64,000 bases of DNA from Williamsia phyllosphaerae (GTDB taxonomy: Bacteria; Actinomycetota; Actinomycetes; Mycobacteriales; Mycobacteriaceae): contig NZ_BMCS01000001.1 in assembly GCF_014635305.1 (NCBI RefSeq), positions 124,001 to 188,000 on the forward strand. The letters run 5' to 3'. The notes beneath the pieces are model-generated. The model worked only from the letters and a program-made list of their open reading frames with translations. It was not told where the DNA came from and ran no database searches. A program made the translations under genes and the position numbers. The first letter of the stretch is position 1, and every line of letters begins with the position of its first letter. This document shows positions 34,744-42,757 of the stretch, piece by piece.

Positions 34744-35685
34744 ATGAGCCCAACCGTTGTCGCCACCGCGTTCGGTGGCCCCGAGGTCCTGTCCGTCATC
34801 GATGCCGACGTTCCTGAGCCCGGGCCGGGCGAGGTCGTCGTCGATTTCCGCGCCATCGGCGTCAATCCGATCGATCACAAGCTCTACAGCGGTGCGTTCG
34901 GCACCGACGAGTCGCAACTACCGAAGCGCCTCGGATCCGAGGGCGCGGGCGTGGTCTCGGCCGTGGGTCCCGACGCCGTCGGACCCGCGGGCCCGATCGC
35001 GGTCGGCGACGAGGTCATCGCGTTCCGCGGGGTCGGGACCTACGCGTCGCGGGCCGTGCAGCCGGCGTCGTCGATCATCCCCAAGCCCGCCGGTCTCGAC
35101 TGGGAGCAGGCGGGCGGGCTGCTGCTCACCGCCGCGACCGCCTACGACGCGCTCGAGGTGCTCGGGGTCGGCCAGGGTGACACCGTCCTGATCCACGGCG
35201 CGGCGGGCGGCGTGGGACTCCTCGCCGTGCAGCTGGCCCGACTGCGCGGGGCGACGGTCATCGGCACCGGCCGCGAGGTCAACCACGACTACCTGCGCAG
35301 CATCGGCGCGCAACCGACCACCTACGGCGACGGGCTCGCCGATCGTGTCCGCGATCTGGCTCCCGGGGGCATCACGGCCGCATTCGACACCGTCGGAGCC
35401 GACGAGGCCGTCGACGTCTCCCTCGAGCTCGTCGCCGACCGGTCGCGCATCGTCACCACGGCCGCGTTCGAGCGCGCCCAGGCCGAGGGATTCGGGTCCA
35501 TCGGCGGCTCGAACCCGGACAGCGCCGAGCGTCGCGACGCCGCACGCCAGGAACTCGTGGGCCTCGCCGGCGAGGGGAAGCTCGTCAACGTCGTGGCCAA
35601 GACGTTCCCCCTGGCCGACGTGGCGACCGCCCACTCCGAGCTGCAGCAACCCCACGACATCGGCAAATTCATCCTGCTCCCCTGA
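34744..35685 (+). CDS. NADPH:quinone-reductase-like oxidoreductase (MDR family)
   Basis: A 313-residue zinc-independent medium-chain dehydrogenase of the quinone oxidoreductase type. The GroES-like N-domain (VDFRAIGVNPIDHKLYSG) lacks zinc-ligand cysteines, and the Rossmann motif is HGAAGGVGLLAVQLA at about residues 153-167. It probably reduces quinones or enones with NADPH. ATG 34744 starts at the first conserved strand. Confidence 0.88.
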   Translation: MSPTVVATAFGGPEVLSVIDADVPEPGPGEVVVDFRAIGVNPIDHKLYSGAFGTDESQLPKRLGSEGAGVVSAVGPDAVGPAGPIAVGDEVIAFRGVGTYASRAVQPASSIIPKPAGLDWEQAGGLLLTAATAYDALEVLGVGQGDTVLIHGAAGGVGLLAVQLARLRGATVIGTGREVNHDYLRSIGAQPTTYGDGLADRVRDLAPGGITAAFDTVGADEAVDVSLELVADRSRIVTTAAFERAQAEGFGSIGGSNPDSAERRDAARQELVGLAGEGKLVNVVAKTFPLADVATAHSELQQPHDIGKFILLP

Positions 35686-35774
35686 CCGTTCGGGGCGGGC
35701 AGCAGCTCACGATGCACCCATGACGTAGGTTCACCGACAAAGCCCTGTGCACCGGCGCCTACCGGGAGATATCA

Positions 35775-36524
35775 ATGCCCCTGAGCGACACGCTCGTCGA
35801 CATGCCCTCCGAGGGATACGTCTTCCACACCTCGTGGCCGGCGGCCACCAGCGACATGGATCAGTTCGAACAGCTGAGTGTCGACGGCGTCGCCCGCTAC
35901 CTGCAGGAGGTGGGCGCGTATCACCTCATCGACGCCGGAGCGATGGAGACCGATCCGTTCTGGATAGTCCGACGCACCGTCATCGACATGATCGAGCCGG
36001 TCACGTGGCCGAACACGCTCACCCTGTCGCGCTGGTGCGCTGCGCTGGGTTCGCGATGGTGCAACATGCGCGTGAAGATCATCGGCGATCACGGCGGTCG
36101 GATCGAGACCGAGGCGTTCTGGATCCACATGAACATGGAGACCCGCGGCCCGGGCCACATCGAGGGCAAGTTCCTGGAGATGCTGGGCAGCACCACCGAC
36201 GAGCGTCGACTCCGATGGTCTCCCTGGCTGACGACACCGATGGCGCAGGAATCGCCGCGGACCTTCCAGATCCGCCACAGCGACACCGACCGGTTCGGCC
36301 ACGTCACCAACGCGATCTACTGGCAGGCGCTGCGCGAGGTGTTCGACGAGGTACCCGACGTCGTCGCAGGCAAGCACCGTCTGGTCATCGAGTACAACAA
36401 GCCGATCATGTACGGCGAAGAGGTCCACCTCACCACCACACCGATCGACGACGGTGTGCTGGTGTATCTCTCGGTCGACGGGCGCGCCCGGACCCACATG
36501 TCGATCACCGCACTACCGGACTGA
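35775..36524 (+). CDS. Acyl-ACP thioesterase, copy 1
   Basis: A 249-residue double-hotdog protein of the acyl-ACP thioesterase family (Rv0466-like). It would release fatty acids from ACP or CoA carriers. Two hotdog halves are seen: residues about 12-140 (SVDGVARYLQEVG, FWIVRRTVIDM, HMNMETR) and 155-249 (RHSDTDRFGHVTNAIYWQALRE). ATG 35775 is preceded by GGGAG. The next gene is a paralogue aligned along its whole length, so this is a tandem duplication. Confidence 0.87.
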   Translation: MPLSDTLVDMPSEGYVFHTSWPAATSDMDQFEQLSVDGVARYLQEVGAYHLIDAGAMETDPFWIVRRTVIDMIEPVTWPNTLTLSRWCAALGSRWCNMRVKIIGDHGGRIETEAFWIHMNMETRGPGHIEGKFLEMLGSTTDERRLRWSPWLTTPMAQESPRTFQIRHSDTDRFGHVTNAIYWQALREVFDEVPDVVAGKHRLVIEYNKPIMYGEEVHLTTTPIDDGVLVYLSVDGRARTHMSITALPD

Positions 36525-36535
36525 TGGAGACCACC

Positions 36536-37294
36536 GTGACCGGCACACTCGCCGACCTCCCCGACGAGGGATACGTCTTCCGGACCTCGTGGCCGCTGTC
36601 CAGCGGTGACATCGATCGGTACGAGAAGCTCAGCGTCGACGGCATGGCCCGCTACCTCCAGGAGTGCGGCGCCCAACACCTGGTGGACTGCGGTGCGTTC
36701 GAGACGCACAAGTTCTGGATCGTGCGGCGCACCGTCATCGACGTGATCCGGCCGATCGAGTGGCCCGACACCGTCCACCTCTCACGCTGGTGCGCGGGCA
36801 TCTCCCCGCGGTGGTGCAACATGCGCGTCCGGATGACCAGCGACGGTGTCGACGGACGCGAGGGCGGTCTCATCGAGACCGAGGGGTTCTGGATCAACAT
36901 GAACATGGAGACCGGTGCGCCGTCGCGTCTCGAGGACAAGTTCTTCGAACTCCTCGCAACCACCACCGACGAACGGCGCCTCCGGTGGAAGGCCTGGTTG
37001 AACGACCCGGTGGATGCGCAGACCGAGCAGCCGTTCCCACTGCGCCTCGGGGACACCGACCGACTCGACCACGTCAACAACGCGGTCTACCTCCAGGCCA
37101 TGCGCGAGGTGTTCCCCCAGTTGGCCGACGTGATCGACAACCCGTACCGCCTGATCATCGAGTACAACAAGCCGATCACCTACGGCGAGGACGTGCGCAT
37201 CGCGACCGCCCCCACCGACGGCGGGATCCTGGTGTGGATGACCGTCGACGGCGAAGCCCGCACCCACGCCTCGATCACCGCGCTGCCCCGCTGA
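36536..37294 (+). CDS. Acyl-ACP thioesterase, copy 2
   Basis: A paralogue of the preceding gene, 252 residues if started at GTG 36536. GGAG lies 6 bp before that GTG, and MTGTLADLPDEGYVF then aligns with the start of copy 1; an ATG at 36524, overlapping the previous stop, would add four residues. Conserved blocks match copy 1 (FWIVRRTVIDV, NMNMETG, DTDRLDHVNNAVYLQAMRE). The two products could form a heterodimer or have different chain-length preferences; unknown. Confidence 0.87.
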   Translation: MTGTLADLPDEGYVFRTSWPLSSGDIDRYEKLSVDGMARYLQECGAQHLVDCGAFETHKFWIVRRTVIDVIRPIEWPDTVHLSRWCAGISPRWCNMRVRMTSDGVDGREGGLIETEGFWINMNMETGAPSRLEDKFFELLATTTDERRLRWKAWLNDPVDAQTEQPFPLRLGDTDRLDHVNNAVYLQAMREVFPQLADVIDNPYRLIIEYNKPITYGEDVRIATAPTDGGILVWMTVDGEARTHASITALPR

Positions 37295-37307
37295 GGGCAG
37301 GCCGACG

Positions 37308-38012
37308 TCACCGCTGCCCGTACCCCGGGTCGTAGGTGTCGTTGCGGTCCCGCGCCAGGGTGAAGCCCACCGAATTCGCCCAGCACGAGATGCCGACAGC
37401 CGCCGATTCGCACGTCGTTCCGCCGACGGAGATGATCTGCCCGTACTGCAGGACCCGGCCGCCGACCGTGTCCTGGCCCGGGTTACCGGAACCGCCGACG
37501 AAGAACGGCTGATTCACGCATTTGCTCACCGCGGCGCCGCTGATCAACTGAGTGGAGTAGACGCTGTTGCCGCGGTTCAGGCAGGTCACCCCGGTGTTGC
37601 TGCGGACCGAGGTCGACGCCTGACAGCCGCTCGGTATCTGCGGATCGTCGAAATCGATGCCACAGCGCACATTCCCCGACGGGGACTGGAAGAATTTGGC
37701 GTTGACACCCGCACCGGGACCGTAGAAATCGTTGGCATTGACGTTCGCGTCCTTCCGGAACCGCATGATCGGCGCCCCGCTCGCTGCCGACGCAGTCGCC
37801 TCGGCCGCGGCGGATCCCGCAACCGGAGTCGATGGGGCCTCGCTGCTCGCCTGCTCGCCGGCCGACGTCGGAACGTCCGACTCTGTGACGGTCACCGTCG
37901 ACGAGCTCTGCGCCGACTCCGCACCGTCGGTCCCGCACGCTGCCGTGACCACGACTGCGCTCGCACACGCGATCACTCCCACAAACTGCAGCATCGTGTA
38001 CTGGGATCGCAT
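37308..38012 (-). CDS. Lipoprotein of unknown function
   Basis: A 234-residue predicted lipoprotein: signal peptide with lipobox VTAAC (cysteine about residue 26), then a low-complexity Ser/Thr/Ala linker to about residue 80, and a C-terminal domain with six cysteines (RCGIDF, PSGCQA, VTCLNRG, SKCVNQ, TTCESA, GISCWAN). ATG 38012 is preferred over ATG 38015 because GGAG spacing is better. Function unknown; likely an anchored envelope protein. It is divergent from the methyltransferase gene, sharing 163 bp with duplicated operators. Confidence 0.8.
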   Translation of the reverse strand: MRSQYTMLQFVGVIACASAVVVTAACGTDGAESAQSSSTVTVTESDVPTSAGEQASSEAPSTPVAGSAAAEATASAASGAPIMRFRKDANVNANDFYGPGAGVNAKFFQSPSGNVRCGIDFDDPQIPSGCQASTSVRSNTGVTCLNRGNSVYSTQLISGAAVSKCVNQPFFVGGSGNPGQDTVGGRVLQYGQIISVGGTTCESAAVGISCWANSVGFTLARDRNDTYDPGYGQR

Positions 38013-38116
38013 CATTTCTCCTGTCGCCCAACCGGTACTTGCTGGTACCACCCGGATATCGATGCATCTCCCGAAAGGGTTACTCGTGTTGTGGAACCGT
38101 TACCCTTGCGATCGCT

Positions 38117-38160
38117 AACAGTATGCGCGTACTGTTTTCTAGCAGTACGCCCGTCCTGTT
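38117..38160. promoter_or_regulatory. Two tandem 20-bp palindromic operators
   Basis: Copy 1 at 38117-38136 is AACAGTATGCGCGTACTGTT, with perfect 7-bp arms. Copy 2 at 38141-38160 is AGCAGTACGCCCGTCCTGTT, an imperfect version in the same register, 24 bp away centre to centre. The ribosome site AAAGGAGG begins directly after copy 2, and the methyltransferase ATG follows at 38176. A bound repressor would therefore block the promoter and leader. Probably a TetR-, MarR- or GntR-type dimer site. Confidence 0.7.
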
Positions 38161-38175
38161 AAAGGAGGACCGACC

Positions 38176-38940
38176 ATGTGGAACCCCGCCGACTACCTGA
38201 CCTTCGCCGACCACCGCGGACGTCCCTACGGCGAACTGCTCGCCCGCATCGACCTCGCCGACCCGCGTCGAATCGTCGACCTCGGTTGCGGCCCCGGCAA
38301 TCTGACGGTCGAGCTCTCCCGCCGGTGGCCGCACGCCGCCATCGAGGCCACCGACAACTCACCGGAGATGGTCGACGCCGCACGCGGCCGCGGACTCGAC
38401 GCCCGACTACAGGACGTGCGCGACTGGACCCCCTCCGCCGACACCGACGTCGTCATCTCGAACGCGACGCTGCAGTGGGTGCCCGAACACCGCGACCTGC
38501 TCCGTCGGTGGCCGGAGGAACTCTCCTCCGGCGCATGGTTGGCTGTCCAGGTCCCCGGCAACTTCGAGGCGCCGTCGCACCGCATCATCCGCGAGGTGGC
38601 GCGGTCCGATCGGTGGCGTGACGCATTGTCTGGCATCGACTTCCGTGGCGGCGACACCGTCGAGGACCCGGACGGGTACGCCGCGCTGCTGTCGGAGGCA
38701 GGGTGTCGGGTCGACGCGTGGGAGACCACCTACACACAGGAACTGTCCGGTCCCGACCCCGTGCTGGAATGGGTCACCGGCACGGCGCTCACCCCGGTGC
38801 GTGACGTGTTGTCCGAGGACGACTGGGCGGCGTTCCGCGCCGATCTCGCGCCCGAGCTGACCGCGGCGTACCCGATGCGACCGGACGGGACCACCTACTT
38901 CCCGTTCCGGCGGGTGTTCGTGGTCGCTCAGGTCAGATGA
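38176..38940 (+). CDS. tam: Trans-aconitate 2-methyltransferase-like protein
   Basis: A 254-residue class I methyltransferase matching Tam throughout: N-terminal [24 protein letters not shown], motif [32 protein letters not shown] and [13 protein letters not shown]. Tam methylates trans-aconitate, a toxic by-product of aconitase, which would fit a genome region rich in glyoxylate-shunt genes. A strong AAAGGAGG precedes ATG 38176. Two palindromic operators lie just upstream. Its stop overlaps the convergent nicotinamidase gene by 8 bp. Confidence 0.9.
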   Translation: MWNPADYLTFADHRGRPYGELLARIDLADPRRIVDLGCGPGNLTVELSRRWPHAAIEATDNSPEMVDAARGRGLDARLQDVRDWTPSADTDVVISNATLQWVPEHRDLLRRWPEELSSGAWLAVQVPGNFEAPSHRIIREVARSDRWRDALSGIDFRGGDTVEDPDGYAALLSEAGCRVDAWETTYTQELSGPDPVLEWVTGTALTPVRDVLSEDDWAAFRADLAPELTAAYPMRPDGTTYFPFRRVFVVAQVR

Positions 38941-39502
38941 CGGTTGCGCCCGCGGCGGTCATCTCGGACAGTGCCGCTGTTGACGATTCGGGCGCGACAC
39001 CGGCGACGAGGTCGGTGAGCACCCGCACCGAGAACCCGGCGCCGAGCGCATCGAGAGCGGACGCGCGTACGCAGTAGTCGGTCGCGATGCCCACCACGTC
39101 GACGTCGGTGACCCCCAGTTCGCGGAGGACGTCCGACAGTTGCGCCCCGTCGTCGGTCGTGCCCTCGAACATCGAATAGGCAGGCACGCCTTGCCCTTTG
39201 CGTACGTGGACGTCCACGGCGTCGGCCACGAGGTCCGGGTGGTACTCGGCTCCGGTGGTCCCGGCCACGCAGTGCACGGGCCAGGTGGTGACGAAGTCCG
39301 GCGGCCCGTCGGTGGCGAAGTGTCCGCCGTTGTCGTTGTCCGCGTCGTGCCAGTCCCGCGAGGCGACGACCAGGTCGTACTCGGCGTCCGACGCCAGGTA
39401 CTCGGTGACCCGACGCGCCACCGACGCTCCCCCGACGACGCCCAGCGCGCCACCCTCGGTGAAGTCGTTCTGCACGTCGACGATCAACAGCGCTGTTGGC
39501 AT
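38933..39502 (-). CDS. pncA: Nicotinamidase/pyrazinamidase
   Basis: A 189-residue cysteine hydrolase that deamidates nicotinamide to nicotinate for NAD salvage; the M. tuberculosis homologue activates pyrazinamide. The triad is Asp9 (VDVQNDF), Lys102 (RKGQG) and Cys144 (ATDYCVRAS), and metal-binding residues include Asp50 and His52 (SRDWHD) and His61 (GGHFA). Length is normal (186 in M. tuberculosis). Convergent with tam, overlapping by 8 bp. Confidence 0.92.
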   Translation of the reverse strand: MPTALLIVDVQNDFTEGGALGVVGGASVARRVTEYLASDAEYDLVVASRDWHDADNDNGGHFATDGPPDFVTTWPVHCVAGTTGAEYHPDLVADAVDVHVRKGQGVPAYSMFEGTTDDGAQLSDVLRELGVTDVDVVGIATDYCVRASALDALGAGFSVRVLTDLVAGVAPESSTAALSEMTAAGATVI

Positions 39503-39525
39503 GATGCCGACTTTAATGCCTACAG

Positions 39526-41364
39526 CTACGGCCGGACGCGGACCACCTGCGGGTCGTGGTCGGAGGTCTGCCCGGCGAACTCGGCGTTGAGGTGGACGAC
39601 CTCGTAGCGCGCGCTCGGACGCAGGCTGCGGCTGACGATGATGTGGTCGAGCACCTGCGAGACGCCGGAGTAGACGTAGGTGTACTGCTGCGCGCGCGGC
39701 AGTGTCGCGATGAGGTCGGTGAGGCCGGCCCCGCTGCCGGTCAGCGTGCGGACAGCCGGGCTGAACTGGTAGTCGTTCAGATCGCCGGCGATGACGATCG
39801 CGGCTCGCGGGTCGATGGCCTGCAACGACCGGACCCACGCGTTCTCCACCGACGCCTGCGCCGTGCGTTGGGTTTCCGACGATCGGGCCGGTGGTTGGAA
39901 GCGTCCGTCGGCGGACTGGTCGCCACCCTTGGAGTTGAAGTGGTTGCCCACGACGAAGACCGTGCGGCCTCGGAAGGTGAACTCGCCGGCCAACGGTTTG
40001 CGACTGTTCTTCCAGGCGGGGTCGGTGGGCGCGATCCGGCCCGGCGACACCGACAACTGCGCCCGGCCGGCGGGTCCGCGCACACCGACGGTCGCGGCCG
40101 AGGATGACGGCTTGCCGCGGTCGACGAACGACACCCGGGACGGGTTGAACAGGAACACCGTTCGGATGTTGCCGCCGGGCGCTCCGCCGTCGGTGTCGTT
40201 GACCGGATCGATGCCGCGGTGGTCGTAGCGCGGGCCACCGGCGGCCGCGATGGCGGTGGTCAGGCGCGCGATCGTGGCGTCGGCGGCGACGGTTCCGTCG
40301 TCGGCCGCACCCGAGTTGTCCTGTACCTCTTCGACGGCCACCACATCCGGGCTCGCCAGGTTGGTCACGATCCCCCGTGCGAGGGCCGCGTACTTGCCCG
40401 CGGAGTCGCCGGGCGCGAGGTTCTCGACGTTGTAGGTGGCCACCGAGAGATCTCGGTCGTTCACCCTCGACGCCACGGTCGGCGTCAGTCCGCTCGAGAC
40501 CACCGCGGGCAGTGTCGGGGCATCGATGACGTAACCGCCGAAGTTCGACCAGTCGAGCGGCCCGACGACCGGACCGGCGAAGCGGTCGCCGGTGTTCATC
40601 ACCGGCTTGCTGCCGTCGAGTGCGGAGACCTTGATACGGCCGGTGGGAAGGTTGTAGCTCGACAGCACGGCCCCACCGTGGATCGTTCCGTCGCTCTGCG
40701 GTTTCGAGGTGATGTCGACGTCGCCGAAGGTGTTGCTCGGCGCGATGATGCGCGGGGACGGCACCGACACCCGTTCTCCCTCGTGCGCCTCGAGGAACTC
40801 CTGCGCCGAACGCGCCGGCACCACTCGCCTGACCTGCTCGATGTCTCCCGATACCGGCGGCGCGAAGCGCGACGGAACCGAGAACGGCGTGAAGGTCACC
40901 GGGGCGGGCAGCGGGCTACCCGACGACCTCACCGTGACGGTGGGCTTCGTCAGCTCGGTAACGCCGAGATTCGCCGTGGTGGCGGCGGTCTCGCCGGACC
41001 CCACCGACCGGTACTCGGTGACGGTCGCGCTCACCGTGACCGCGTCGCCCGGTGTCACCGTCGGGGCGGTCGAACCGGTGAAAACGAAGATGCCGTCGGA
41101 GGTCGACGGGTCGCGATCAGGAACCGCGGACTGCATCCAGAACCCGCGCGGCGAGGTGGTCCTGATCGTTGTGACGATCCCCGGGACGTCCGAGACCGCC
41201 CGGCCCGCCAGCGGAGACGCGAACCCGGGACCCTGGACCTCAGCGATGGTCACCGAGGTCGGGGCCGGCGTCGGCACTGCCTGGGCCGGGGCCGGGGCCG
41301 CGACAAAAGTGGCCGCGAGGACGGCCACAGCCGACAGGAGCGTCGTCGACGCATGCTTGATCAC
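39526..41364 (-). CDS. Secreted endonuclease/exonuclease/phosphatase family protein
   Basis: A 612-residue exported protein. A signal peptide covers about residues 1-26 (ending APAQA). An N-terminal beta-rich region follows (residues 30-300, OB-like segments), then an EEP nuclease/phosphatase domain from about 310: TYNVENLAPG, VVAVEEVQDN, RTVFLFN, NHFNSKGGD, GDLNDYQFSPAV, LDHIIVS and SDHDP. This layout matches secreted nucleases of the ExeM/NucH kind; a phosphodiesterase is also possible. GTG 41364 follows a TAACGT element at 7 bp, suggesting a leaderless transcript. Confidence 0.85.
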   Translation of the reverse strand: MIKHASTTLLSAVAVLAATFVAAPAPAQAVPTPAPTSVTIAEVQGPGFASPLAGRAVSDVPGIVTTIRTTSPRGFWMQSAVPDRDPSTSDGIFVFTGSTAPTVTPGDAVTVSATVTEYRSVGSGETAATTANLGVTELTKPTVTVRSSGSPLPAPVTFTPFSVPSRFAPPVSGDIEQVRRVVPARSAQEFLEAHEGERVSVPSPRIIAPSNTFGDVDITSKPQSDGTIHGGAVLSSYNLPTGRIKVSALDGSKPVMNTGDRFAGPVVGPLDWSNFGGYVIDAPTLPAVVSSGLTPTVASRVNDRDLSVATYNVENLAPGDSAGKYAALARGIVTNLASPDVVAVEEVQDNSGAADDGTVAADATIARLTTAIAAAGGPRYDHRGIDPVNDTDGGAPGGNIRTVFLFNPSRVSFVDRGKPSSSAATVGVRGPAGRAQLSVSPGRIAPTDPAWKNSRKPLAGEFTFRGRTVFVVGNHFNSKGGDQSADGRFQPPARSSETQRTAQASVENAWVRSLQAIDPRAAIVIAGDLNDYQFSPAVRTLTGSGAGLTDLIATLPRAQQYTYVYSGVSQVLDHIIVSRSLRPSARYEVVHLNAEFAGQTSDHDPQVVRVRP

Positions 41365-41423
41365 CGACGGAACGTTAGCCCCGCTGAGTACCCGGGAGGT
41401 GAACGTACGGCGAACGGAGTGGG

Positions 41424-41543
41424 CTAGTCGGCCGACTCCACGACCGTTTCGACGACCACGGCGCACGCGTCACCATCGCACGCCGCCGCGGTGTCCGATC
41501 CGATCATCGTGAATGTCGGTGTCGCAACGGGTTCGGTGCTCAC
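41424..41543 (-). CDS. Small ORF (39 residues) coupled to the FrnE-like gene
   Basis: GTG at 41543 overlaps the stop of the FrnE-like gene in a GTGA and runs 39 codons to TAG at 41424-41426. The product starts MSTEPVATPTFTMIG and contains Cys22 and Cys27 in CDGDAC. Third codon positions are G or C in 31 of 39 codons, as in neighbouring genes. Translational coupling to a CPWC thioredoxin-fold protein suggests a redox link (substrate, metal-binding or regulatory peptide), which is inference. I recognise no family. Confidence 0.6.
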   Translation of the reverse strand: MSTEPVATPTFTMIGSDTAAACDGDACAVVVETVVESAD

Positions 41544-42202
41544 TGCGCCGTCACCTGGCCGTCGGCGCGGGCCTGCTCTAGTGCGGATCGGAAGACCTCC
41601 GGCTGCTGCGCACCCGACACCCCGTACCGACCGTCGATGACGTAGAACGGGACGCCGCTGATGCCGTACGCGCGGGCCTGCTCGATATCGGTGTCGACCG
41701 CGTCGACGAAGTCCCCGCCCGCGAGCGCGGCCAGCACCTCGTCCCGATCGAGTCCGACCTCCGCCGCCAGATCCGCCAGTTCCTCGTCGCGACCGAGGTG
41801 CCGCCCCTGGGTGAAGTAGGCGGCGAACAACCGCTCGGCCAACTCGAGCTGGAGACCTCGCTGTTTGGCGAAGTGCAACACCTCGTGCGCCTTGCGGGTG
41901 TTGGTGTGCGCCAGCGCGTCGTAATCGAAGGCGAGCCCCTCGTCCGCGGCGAGACCGGTCATCTGGGTGAGCATCTGCTCCACCTTGTCGACGGGAATCC
42001 CCTTGTGCTGGGCCAGGAAATCGACCTCGGAGCCGTCGAAGTCCACCGGGGTGTCGGGGGCCAGCTCGAAGCTGTGATAGGTCAGCGTGACGTCGTCACG
42101 ACCGTCGAAGGCGGCCAGACCGGCCTCGAAGCGGCGCTTGCCGACGTAGCACCACGGGCAGGCGATGTCGGACCACACGTCGACGGAGATGAGGTTGCTC
42201 AT
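41540..42202 (-). CDS. DsbA-family oxidoreductase, FrnE type
   Basis: A 220-residue thioredoxin-fold protein with the active-site motif Cys15-Pro-Trp-Cys18 (SDIACPWCYVGKRRF), an inserted helical domain, and the cis-proline region GVPFYVID. No signal peptide, so it acts in the cytoplasm. The FrnE/Rv2466c group includes a mycothiol-dependent reductase in M. tuberculosis. Its stop overlaps the start of a 39-residue cysteine-containing ORF (GTGA). Confidence 0.92.
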   Translation of the reverse strand: MSNLISVDVWSDIACPWCYVGKRRFEAGLAAFDGRDDVTLTYHSFELAPDTPVDFDGSEVDFLAQHKGIPVDKVEQMLTQMTGLAADEGLAFDYDALAHTNTRKAHEVLHFAKQRGLQLELAERLFAAYFTQGRHLGRDEELADLAAEVGLDRDEVLAALAGGDFVDAVDTDIEQARAYGISGVPFYVIDGRYGVSGAQQPEVFRSALEQARADGQVTAQ

Positions 42203-42310
42203 AGAGGGCACAACACCGGATGGCCGTGGTCGATTCCGCACGCCTGTGATGTGCCGTACATGTGACCGGGGTCCTGTTCTCGAGAGCGCCCCCGGGCGTG
42301 TGATGTGGGA

Positions 42311-42757
42311 ATGAACAACGATGTTCGTCGCCCGCTCACCGAGGAATGCCGCCACCGTGTGACCCGCTGGTTTGTCGGGTTGTACTGCATCACCGCGTTG
42401 GTGGTCGTCGTGGTGATCGCCGCTCTGTGGTTCGCGCACGGCGCTCGACACGTCGACGGTGGGGCTTTCGTGGTCGTGCCACTTCTTTACGTCTGGGGCA
42501 TGAGTTCGTTGGTGGTGCTGACGTTCGGCTGGATCGGCGTCTACATGGCTCCGGCGACGGTCTGGGGTGTGATCGCGGCCGCCTTCGTCATTGCCGTGAT
42601 GTCCGGTTTCCTCTTCATGCTGATCAGCGTGATCACGACACCGGTGCTCTTCGTCGCCGGGGCAATCGTGCGCTGGATCATCGTGGCCGTGCAGAAGAAG
42701 TTGGGGATTCGGTTGGTGCCGACCGCTATCGCTTCGCCGGTAGCAGCGGTGTCGTGA
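42311..42757 (+). CDS. Small multi-pass membrane protein
   Basis: A 148-residue hydrophobic protein with about four membrane helices (roughly residues 22-43, 52-72, 80-105 and 106-128). ATG 42311 is used; a GTG at 42305 is also possible and no clear ribosome site is seen. The last 32 bp overlap the 3' end of the convergent peptidase gene. No family recognised; base composition is less GC-rich than neighbours. Confidence 0.6.
   Translation: MNNDVRRPLTEECRHRVTRWFVGLYCITALVVVVVIAALWFAHGARHVDGGAFVVVPLLYVWGMSSLVVLTFGWIGVYMAPATVWGVIAAAFVIAVMSGFLFMLISVITTPVLFVAGAIVRWIIVAVQKKLGIRLVPTAIASPVAAVS

Noticed and set aside
42313-42326. GAAC-N6-GTTC near the start of the small membrane protein gene as a LexA box
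   Set aside because: LexA sites in this group need TCGAAC-N4-GTTCGA; the spacer here is 6 bp and the flanking bases do not match.
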